Below are positions 56,661-64,000 of a DNA stretch of 64,000 nt, one piece after another. The position numbers and the translations under genes are program-made. This DNA comes from an uncultured Maritimibacter sp. (lineage in GTDB: Bacteria > Pseudomonadota > Alphaproteobacteria > Rhodobacterales > Rhodobacteraceae). The notes under the pieces are model-generated. The model saw only the letters and a program-made list of their open reading frames with translations, made no database searches and was not told the DNA's origin. How positions within the stretch are numbered: the first letter of the stretch is position 1; the number at the start of each line of letters is the position of its first letter. The stretch covers positions 1 to 64,000 of the forward strand of contig CAJXYS010000013.1 of NCBI GenBank assembly GCA_913063035.1, given 5' to 3'.

Positions 56661-57293
56661 CTATTCCCTTATCCCTTCGCGATCCTTCGCCACCCGGTAA
56701 TAGGACCAGAGCAGCCGCGCCGCAACGCCCCTCCAGGGGGACCAGTCACCCGACATCTCGCGCAGCGCGCGCTCGCCGGGGCGGTCGGGCAGCGCGAACA
56801 GCAGCCGCGCCGATTCCTGCAACGCCAGGTCGCCCGGCGCAAAGACATCGGCCCGCCCGAGCGCGAACATCGCATAGATCTCGGCGGTCCAGCGCCCGAT
56901 CCCCCGCACCGCCGTCAGCCGCGCGATGACCTCCTCGTCGGGCAGGTGGCGCAGGCTGCGGAAATCCATCCGGCTTGCAGCGAGATCACGTGCGAAGCCG
57001 ATCTTTTGGCGCGACAGGCCGCAGGCGCGCAGCTCGTCGTCGCTTGCGGCGAGGATCTTGCGCGGCCCCGTCAACCGCGCCGCCTTCAGCCGCCGCCAGA
57101 TCGTGTCGGCCGCGGCCACGGACAATTGCTGGCTGACGATGCTGCTCAGAAGCGCCTCGAAGCCGTCCCGCCGCCGCCGCAGCGGTGGCGGCCCTGCCTG
57201 GTCCACCGCATACGCGAAACGCGGCTCCACGGCACAGAGATGCGCGGTGCCCTCGGCGATGCAGGCATGGGTCTCGATGATGCGTCCGGTCAT
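56661..57293 (-). CDS. DNA-3-methyladenine glycosylase II (AlkA-like)
   Basis: Base-excision enzyme of 210 residues from the ATG at 57293. The helix-hairpin-helix-GPD domain has SIVSQQLSVAAADTIWRRL, then RGIGRWTAEIYAMFALGRAD and the catalytic Asp in FAPGDLALQ. It lacks the N-terminal domain of full AlkA, so it is the short form. It overlaps cobK by four bases, an unusual neighbour with no evident link. Confidence 0.92.
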   Translation of the reverse strand: MTGRIIETHACIAEGTAHLCAVEPRFAYAVDQAGPPPLRRRRDGFEALLSSIVSQQLSVAAADTIWRRLKAARLTGPRKILAASDDELRACGLSRQKIGFARDLAASRMDFRSLRHLPDEEVIARLTAVRGIGRWTAEIYAMFALGRADVFAPGDLALQESARLLFALPDRPGERALREMSGDWSPWRGVAARLLWSYYRVAKDREGIRE

Positions 57294-58081
57294 GGCGTCA
57301 CCAGCCCGTCCACCCAGTCGAGCGCGTCCGCGACGGTCTCCACCCGGGTGCAGTCGGGCGGCGGCGGACGCCGCAGCATCACCACGCGGATCCCGAGAGC
57401 CCGCGCGGCCTCGAGCTTGGCGCGGTTTTCCACGCCGCCCGCGTTGCGCAGCACCAGGACATCGACGCCGCGCGCCCGGAAGAGCGCGATCTCGTCCGCG
57501 ACCCCGATCGGTGGATGGCTCACCAGGAATTCCCCGTTCGGCCAGGGGAACGGCGCCTCCGCATGGCCGATCTGGCGAAAGATCAGGTGCCGCCCATGCA
57601 GATTGGCGAACCCCTCCATCCCCTGCCGGCCGGTGGTCAGGAACACGGTGGCCCCGTCCGGGATATGGGCCGCCGCCTCTTCCTCGCGATCGACGAAGAC
57701 CCAGTCGTCGCCCGGCCCCGGTGCCCATTCCGGGCGCAGGACCAACAGGTGCGGCAGACCGCGCGCCGCCGCGACGGCCGCACTGCGCGCCGAGATACGG
57801 CGGGCAAAGGGATGCGTGGCATCCAGGATCGCCCCGATCCGTTCGGCGTCCAGGAACCGCTCGAAACCCGCGCGCCCGCCGAAGCCGCCGGACCGGGTCG
57901 GAACCGGCAGCGGCGCGCGCGCCCGCGCCGCCCCGGAAAGCGAGGCGATCACCGCGAGCCGCGGGTCGCCGGCCAGCGCGGAGGCCAGCGCCCGTGCCTC
58001 GCCGCTGCCGGCCAGAAGCAACAAGCGCAGGCGGGAATCCGGCCCCGTGGCCGGGCGGTCGAGAAGCGGGTCTCCGGTCAT
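57290..58081 (-). CDS. cobK: Cobalt-precorrin-6A reductase
   Basis: Cobalamin-synthesis enzyme that reduces precorrin-6A with NADPH. The start at 58081 gives 263 residues; a longer N-terminus is not supported. It has LLLLAGSGEARALASALAG, ILDATHPFARRISARSAAVA and FLTTGRQGMEGF, typical of CobK/CbiJ. No other cob genes are in the window, so the gene is separated from a main cob cluster. It fits the B12 need of NrdJ. Confidence 0.9.
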   Translation of the reverse strand: MTGDPLLDRPATGPDSRLRLLLLAGSGEARALASALAGDPRLAVIASLSGAARARAPLPVPTRSGGFGGRAGFERFLDAERIGAILDATHPFARRISARSAAVAAARGLPHLLVLRPEWAPGPGDDWVFVDREEEAAAHIPDGATVFLTTGRQGMEGFANLHGRHLIFRQIGHAEAPFPWPNGEFLVSHPPIGVADEIALFRARGVDVLVLRNAGGVENRAKLEAARALGIRVVMLRRPPPPDCTRVETVADALDWVDGLVTP

Positions 58082-58182
58082 CGGCGCGAGCCTAGCGCCC
58101 CCGCGGGCCGAGGCCAATCGGCAATCGGCACGCGACCGCTTGCCGCTTGCCGCTCCGCCGGGGCCGGGATAGGACAGGCGGC

Positions 58183-59406
58183 ATGACCGACACCGCCCTC
58201 GCCCCCGACTCCGACCTGCGCGCGAAGCGCAACGTGGTCGTGCTGGTCTTCGCCCAGGCGATCCTCGGCGCGCAGATGCCGATGATCTTCACGATCGGCG
58301 GGCTGGCCGGGCAGTCGCTGGCGACGAATGCCTGCTGGGCGACGCTGCCGATCTCGCTGATCGTCTTCGGCTCGATGACGACGGCACCCTGGCTGTCGCA
58401 GATCATGCAGCGTTTCGGCCGCCGAACGGGCTTCGTCATCGGCGCCATGGGCGGCGCGGCGGGGGCGCTGATCGGTGCCTATGCCCTTTCCATCGGCTCG
58501 TTCTGGCTCTTCCTCGTCGGCAGCTACTTCACCGGGATCTACATGTCGGCGCAGGGCTTCTACCGTTTCGCCGCCGCCGACACGGCAAGCGCGGTTTTCC
58601 GCCCCAAGGCGATCTCTTACGTTCTGGCCGGCGGGCTGGCCGCCGCGATCATCGGCCCGCAGCTGGTCAAGGTGACCTCCGACGCCTTCGTCGTGCCCTT
58701 CATGGGCACCTACCTGGCCGTCCTCGTCGTGAACCTGATCGGGGCGTTCCTCTTCATCTTCCTCGACATTCCCAAACCGCCGCGCGCCGCACCGGGTGCC
58801 GATGGCGGGCGCAGCCGGATGGAGCTTCTGGCCGACCCCCGCATCGCCGTGGCGATCATCTGCGCGATGGTCTCCTACGCGCTGATGAACCTCGTGATGA
58901 CCTCGACGCCCCTGGCCGTGGTCGGCTGCGGCTTCGAGCAGAACACCGCCGCGGACGTGGTCACCGCGCATGTCCTGGCGATGTTCGTGCCCTCCTTCTT
59001 CACCGGCCACCTGATCGCGCGGTTCGGGGTCGAGCGAATCGTGGCGCTGGGGCTGCTGATCCTCGCCGCGGCGGGCGGCGTCGCGCTGGCCGGCGTCGAC
59101 GTCGAAAACTTCTTCGTCGCGCTCGTGCTGCTGGGCGTGGGCTGGAATTTCGGGTTCATCGGGGCGACCACGATGCTGGCCGGGGCCCATAGCGCGGCCG
59201 AACGCGGCCGTGTGCAGGGGATGAACGACCTGATCGTCTTCGGCGGCGTGACCGTGGCCTCGCTGGCATCGGGCGGGCTGATGAACTGCACCGGCGGCAA
59301 TGCCGAGCAGGGCTGGATCGCGGTGAACCTCGCGATGGCGCCCTTCCTGGTGCTCGCGGGCGGCGCGCTGATCTGGCTGGTCCTGCGCAGCCCGCGCACG
59401 GCCTGA
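58183..59406 (+). CDS. MFS transporter
   Basis: Twelve-helix major facilitator of 407 residues from ATG 58183. It has the loop 2-3 motif QIMQRFGRRTGFVIGA, and a second half beginning around residue 215 (AVAIICAMVSYALMNLVM). A charged cytoplasmic loop (DIPKPPRAAPGADGGRSRME) joins the halves. It is divergent from cobK with 101 bases between. Substrate cannot be named. Confidence 0.88.
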   Translation: MTDTALAPDSDLRAKRNVVVLVFAQAILGAQMPMIFTIGGLAGQSLATNACWATLPISLIVFGSMTTAPWLSQIMQRFGRRTGFVIGAMGGAAGALIGAYALSIGSFWLFLVGSYFTGIYMSAQGFYRFAAADTASAVFRPKAISYVLAGGLAAAIIGPQLVKVTSDAFVVPFMGTYLAVLVVNLIGAFLFIFLDIPKPPRAAPGADGGRSRMELLADPRIAVAIICAMVSYALMNLVMTSTPLAVVGCGFEQNTAADVVTAHVLAMFVPSFFTGHLIARFGVERIVALGLLILAAAGGVALAGVDVENFFVALVLLGVGWNFGFIGATTMLAGAHSAAERGRVQGMNDLIVFGGVTVASLASGGLMNCTGGNAEQGWIAVNLAMAPFLVLAGGALIWLVLRSPRTA

Positions 59407-59420
59407 CGGCGACCGGCGCC

Positions 59421-60197
59421 CTACCAGCGCCCGGTCAGGGCCCGGAAGGCCAGCGCGCCGCGCTTGCGGAACTCCGACTCGGGCAGGCTGCCCGCCTTGA
59501 CGAGGTCGGGGCGCCGCGCGGCGGCCCGCAACGTGGCATCGGCCCGCCAGCCCGCCAGCAGCGCGGCCGCCGCGCCGGGCGCCACCCGCCCGCGTTGCGC
59601 ACGGGCGCGCGACAGCCGCGACAGCCCTTCGGCGGCCAGCCGGGCGACGGCCTCGGGCCGGCCGTCCGGCAGCGGCCGGTGGCCGCGGGCCTCCAGCTCG
59701 GGGATCGCGCGCAGATAGGCGGCAAGCCCCGCGCCCCAGGCGAAATCCCGTACCACGGGCTCGGCCATCGCGTCTGCCCCGAGCACCTGCGCCGCCGCCC
59801 ACATCAGGTTGCCGCCGGTCGCGTCGATATAGGCCGACAGCGCGGCGGCATCTTCGGGCGGGGTGCCGTCGATATCGGCGCGCCGGGCCTCTGCGATAGC
59901 GGCCAGGAGCGCCGTGTCCAGCCCGTGGGCGCGGATGGTCCCGGCCAGCGGCGCCGCGACCTCGTGGGCCCGCGGGGTCTGGCCCGCGGCGATCTCGTCC
60001 AGCGTGTCGATCCACCACTGGATCCGCATCTCCGCGATCACCGGCTCCTGGGTCACCCAGGGGGCGCGGGTCACCTCGACGTTGAAGGCGTAGAGCGTCA
60101 TCAGGTCGGGCCGCGCCCCGGCCGGCGCGGCAAGCACGCTGCGAAACCGGTCCGGGTCGCCCCGTTCCACCAGCTCGGCGCAGGCTGCGACGCTCAT
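59421..60197 (-). CDS. Squalene/phytoene-synthase-fold protein, NDUFAF6-like
   Basis: A 258-residue protein with the squalene/phytoene synthase fold signature. It reads LMTLYAFNVEVTRAPWVT and MRIQWWIDTLDEIAAG. The DxxxD metal motifs of real synthases are absent in those positions, with FNVE in the first. This matches the NDUFAF6 group, which in mitochondria helps complex I assembly. In bacteria its role is unproved. It overlaps cimA by ATGA and has the same orientation. Confidence 0.8.
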   Translation of the reverse strand: MSVAACAELVERGDPDRFRSVLAAPAGARPDLMTLYAFNVEVTRAPWVTQEPVIAEMRIQWWIDTLDEIAAGQTPRAHEVAAPLAGTIRAHGLDTALLAAIAEARRADIDGTPPEDAAALSAYIDATGGNLMWAAAQVLGADAMAEPVVRDFAWGAGLAAYLRAIPELEARGHRPLPDGRPEAVARLAAEGLSRLSRARAQRGRVAPGAAAALLAGWRADATLRAAARRPDLVKAGSLPESEFRKRGALAFRALTGRW

Positions 60198-61816
60198 GGC
60201 GCCCCGGCCCCGTCGCGCACCAGCTTCCACTCGATCGCGTCGAGAAGCGCCTCGAAGCTCGCATCGACGATATTGGCCGAGACCCCGACCGTGGACCAGC
60301 GCCGCCCCTGCCCGTCGGCGCTGTCGATGATCACGCGGGTCACGGCCTCGGTCCCGCCCTGGGTGATCCGCACCTTGAAGTCCACCAGCCGCATGTCGTC
60401 GATGATCGCCTGGTAGGGGCCGAGATCCTTGGCCAGCGCCCGCGCCAGCGCGTTGACCGGCCCGCGATCGTTGCCCTCCGGGTCGAGGCTTTCGGAGACC
60501 GACAGCTTCTTCTCGCCACCGATCTTCACCACCACCACCGCCTCGGACAGGCTCACCATGCGGTTGTACTTGTTCTTCCGCCGCTCGACGGAGACGCGGT
60601 AGCGCTTGACCTCGAAGAACGCGGGCATCTGGCCCAGTTCGCGGCGCGCCACCAGCTCGAAGCTGGCCTGCGCCGTGTCATAGGCATAGCCCATGTCCTC
60701 GCGCGCCTTGACCACCTCGAGGATCCGCCCGAGCGCCGGGTCGCCCGGCGCCACCTCGATCCCCGCGTCCCGGAGCCGCGAGCGCAGGTTCGACTGCCCG
60801 GCCTGGTTCGACATCGGGATGATGCGTGCGTTGCCGACCGCGGCGGGATCGATATGCTCGTAGGTGGCCGGGTCCTTCAGGATCGCCGAGGCATGGAGCC
60901 CGGCCTTGTGCGCGAAGGCCGAGGCGCCGACATAGGGCGCCGACTTGTCCGGCACCCGGTTGAGAATGTCGTCGAGCATCCGGCTGATGCGGGTGAGCCC
61001 GGCCAGCGCCGCCTCGCTCACGCCGGTCGCGAAGCGGCTGCGATAGGGCTCCTTGAGCAACAGCGTCGGGATCAGCGTCGTGAGACTGGCATTGCCGCAG
61101 CGCTCGCCCAGCCCGTTGAGCGTGCCCTGGATCTGGCGCGCGCCCGCGTCCACGGCCGCCAGCGTGTTCGCCGCGGCGTTGCCGGTGTCGTCATGGGTGT
61201 GAATGCCGAGCCGGTCGCCCGGAATGCCCGCGGCGATGACGGCGGCAGTGATCTCGCCCACCTCGGCCGGCAGCGCACCGCCATTGGTGTCGCAAAGCAC
61301 GATCCACCGCGCGCCTGCGTCGCGGGCCGCCCGCAGGCAGGAAAGCGCGTAATCCGGGTTCGCCTTGTAGCCGTCGAAGAAATGTTCCGCGTCGAACAGC
61401 GCCTCGCGTCCGGCCGCCACGACATGCGCGACCGACTGCGCGATGGTCTCGCGGTTTTCGTCCAGCGTGATGCCGAGCGCCGCCTCGACGTGGAAATCAT
61501 GGGTCTTTCCAACGAGGCAGACCGCTGGCGTGCGGGCGTTCATGACGGCGGCCAGGACGTCGTCGTTCTCCGCGGACCGCCCGGCGCGCTTGGTCATGCC
61601 GAAGGCCGTCAGCACCGCGCGGGTGTCGGGGGCATGGGCGAAGAACTCGCTGTCGGTCGGATTGGCGCCGGGCCAGCCGCCCTCGATATGGTCCACGCCG
61701 AGCCCGTCCAGCGCCGCTGCGATGCGCGCCTTCTCGGCGGTCGAGAACTGCACGCCCTGCGTCTGCTGCCCATCGCGCAGCGTGGTGTCGTAGAGATAGA
61801 GCCGCTCGCGGGTCAT
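60194..61816 (-). CDS. cimA: (R)-citramalate synthase
   Basis: Condenses pyruvate with acetyl-CoA to make citramalate, a route to 2-oxobutyrate and isoleucine without threonine. It has 540 residues. The HMGL-like domain has YDTTLRDGQQTQGVQFS, the catalytic GIHTHDDTGNAAANTLAAVDAGA block, and NALGERCGNAS-like GLGERCGNASL. The C-terminal dimer domain has DFKVRITQGGTEAVTRV. It overlaps the NDUFAF6-like gene. With ilvBH in this window, it supplies isoleucine precursors. Confidence 0.94.
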   Translation of the reverse strand: MTRERLYLYDTTLRDGQQTQGVQFSTAEKARIAAALDGLGVDHIEGGWPGANPTDSEFFAHAPDTRAVLTAFGMTKRAGRSAENDDVLAAVMNARTPAVCLVGKTHDFHVEAALGITLDENRETIAQSVAHVVAAGREALFDAEHFFDGYKANPDYALSCLRAARDAGARWIVLCDTNGGALPAEVGEITAAVIAAGIPGDRLGIHTHDDTGNAAANTLAAVDAGARQIQGTLNGLGERCGNASLTTLIPTLLLKEPYRSRFATGVSEAALAGLTRISRMLDDILNRVPDKSAPYVGASAFAHKAGLHASAILKDPATYEHIDPAAVGNARIIPMSNQAGQSNLRSRLRDAGIEVAPGDPALGRILEVVKAREDMGYAYDTAQASFELVARRELGQMPAFFEVKRYRVSVERRKNKYNRMVSLSEAVVVVKIGGEKKLSVSESLDPEGNDRGPVNALARALAKDLGPYQAIIDDMRLVDFKVRITQGGTEAVTRVIIDSADGQGRRWSTVGVSANIVDASFEALLDAIEWKLVRDGAGAP

Positions 61817-61824
61817 GCCGCCGC

Positions 61825-61885
61825 CCCTTCATCGTTCCGGAAATATCCTCGGGGGGCGCGGGGGGCAGACAGCCCCCCGCCCCGC
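61825..61885. repeat. Dispersed palindromic repeat, copy 2
   Basis: CCCTTCATCGTTCCGG, then AAATATCCTCGGGGGG and the hairpin CGGGGGG-CAGACAG-CCCCCCG (61859-61879). It matches the element at 49238 over about 31 bases at its start. It lies between cysS and cimA, on the upstream side of cimA. Confidence 0.7.
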
Positions 61886-61904
61886 CGTGGCGCGCAGCCG
61901 GCCC

Positions 61905-63284
<1,380 letters not shown>

Positions 63285-63516
63285 GCCCAGATTCCTTGCG
63301 CGCCTCTCCGGCGGCGGGCCTATCAGCTTCGGTCATGCTTGGAAACAGATGAACGGCCCGCCGGATCTCTCAGCCGGTAATGCAAATCCCGCAAATGCAG
63401 ATCGCCGTTCTCATGGGCCCGGTTATGCCGGGGCTTTCCGGGCTTGGCAAGAACTATCGGCTTGCCAACCGGGTCCCGGCATGATGGCGTTCCCGCAGTC
63501 TGAGACGGAGGCATTC

Positions 63517-64000
63517 ATGCGCGCATCTGACCGGATCGAGGGCATCAACGGCGGCGGGTCCGACGGCTGGGACGTGTTCTACCGCGCCCGCGAGATGGCC
63601 GAGGCGGGTGCACAGGTGATCGAGCTGACCATCGGCGAGCACGACATCCCGACCCACCCCGCGATCCTGTCCGCGATGCACGAGAGCGCCGCCGCCGGCA
63701 ATACCGGCTACGCGTCCGTGCCCGGCGAAATGGCGCTGCGCGCGGCGGTCGCAGCCCGCGTCGCGGACCGGACCGGCGTGGCGACCAGCTGGCGCAACGT
63801 GATCGTGACGGCCGGCGGCCAGGCCGGGCTCTTCGCCGCGCACATGGCCGCCTGCAACCCCGGCGACAGGGCGCTTTACTGCGACCCCTATTACGCCACC
63901 TATCCCGGAACGATCCGGGCCGCCGGGGCCGTGCCGGTCGCGGTGGCGACCCATGCGCGCGATGCCTTCCAGCCCCGCGGCGCAGAGATTTCCGCGCGGG
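63517..64000 (+). CDS. Class I/II aminotransferase (partial)
   Basis: Start of a PLP aminotransferase, cut by the window edge after 161 residues. It reads YRAREMAEAGAQVIELTIGEHD, then GNTGYASVPGEMALRAAVA, and ends in the family helix region VIVTAGGQAGLFAAHMAA. The chosen ATG at 63517 has GGAGG five bases upstream; an in-frame ATG at 63481 is an alternative. The lysine that binds PLP is beyond the window, so the subgroup and substrate cannot be given. The 63285-63516 gap shows no gene. Confidence 0.85.
   Translation, partial: MRASDRIEGINGGGSDGWDVFYRAREMAEAGAQVIELTIGEHDIPTHPAILSAMHESAAAGNTGYASVPGEMALRAAVAARVADRTGVATSWRNVIVTAGGQAGLFAAHMAACNPGDRALYCDPYYATYPGTIRAAGAVPVAVATHARDAFQPRGAEISAR

Overview
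The window comes from a GC-rich alphaproteobacterium, most likely a member of the Rhodobacterales (Rhodobacter/Roseobacter group). The supports are an ornithine-lipid olsB-olsA pair, ChpT of the CtrA phosphorelay, a divergent pdxH-fabI pair, a B12-dependent NrdJ, an argC-ccmE-ccmFH neighbourhood carrying a holin/endolysin pair, and a TRAP transporter of the keto-acid type. No CRISPR array, transposase, integrase or plasmid function was seen. The window reads as core chromosome with small accessory insertions.

Layout. 1-6.3 kb: TRAP transporter dctPQM (minus), divergent from a Cache-domain histidine kinase and a NarL-type response regulator. 6.37-8.95 kb: ilvB-ilvH behind a transcription attenuator with a short Val/Ile-rich leader peptide. 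8.95-12.0 kb: a small unknown gene, a duplicated non-coding block, an XRE-type regulator, and a Rieske oxygenase with a 77-residue partner. 12.2-16.1 kb: nrdJ with two candidate NrdR boxes. 16.36-20.5 kb: tRNA-Pro, DUF192, a double cold-shock protein, pdxH/fabI, gpt and an enoyl-CoA hydratase. 20.5-25.7 kb: ccmH, ccmF, a holin and GH108 endolysin pair, ccmE and argC. 25.7-30.3 kb: murI, an acyltransferase, rplM-rpsI and speD-speE. 30.3-43 kb: mostly housekeeping genes (thioesterase, hydratase, M32 peptidase, ctaA, trmJ, olsBA, chpT, gmk, yicC, class II DAHP synthase). 43-52.5 kb: a GlxA/AraC-type regulator, a Liv-type ABC transporter, a dimethylglycine-dehydrogenase-like flavoprotein and a MobA-like nucleotidyltransferase. 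52.5-64 kb: a Hint-domain protein, tRNA-Leu, DedA, dsbB, an HNH nuclease, VOC protein, esterase, DNA glycosylase, cobK, an MFS transporter, an NDUFAF6-like protein, cimA, cysS and the start of an aminotransferase.

How the genes fit together. CimA makes 2-oxobutyrate precursors from pyruvate and IlvBH carries them towards isoleucine, while the leader peptide senses Val/Ile supply. The Rieske oxygenase has the glutamate-bearing active-site motif seen in quaternary-amine monooxygenases. The 43-52 kb block looks like regulated uptake and demethylation of a methylated amine, so N-methyl compound use may be a theme. CobK and NrdJ point to B12 synthesis and use. ChpT and the holin/endolysin pair fit a gene-transfer-agent lysis system under CtrA control, as known in Rhodobacter capsulatus. 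The most interesting items are the ilv attenuator, the NrdR box pair, the lysis pair inside the ccm cluster, and the duplicated block at 9.3-9.5 kb.
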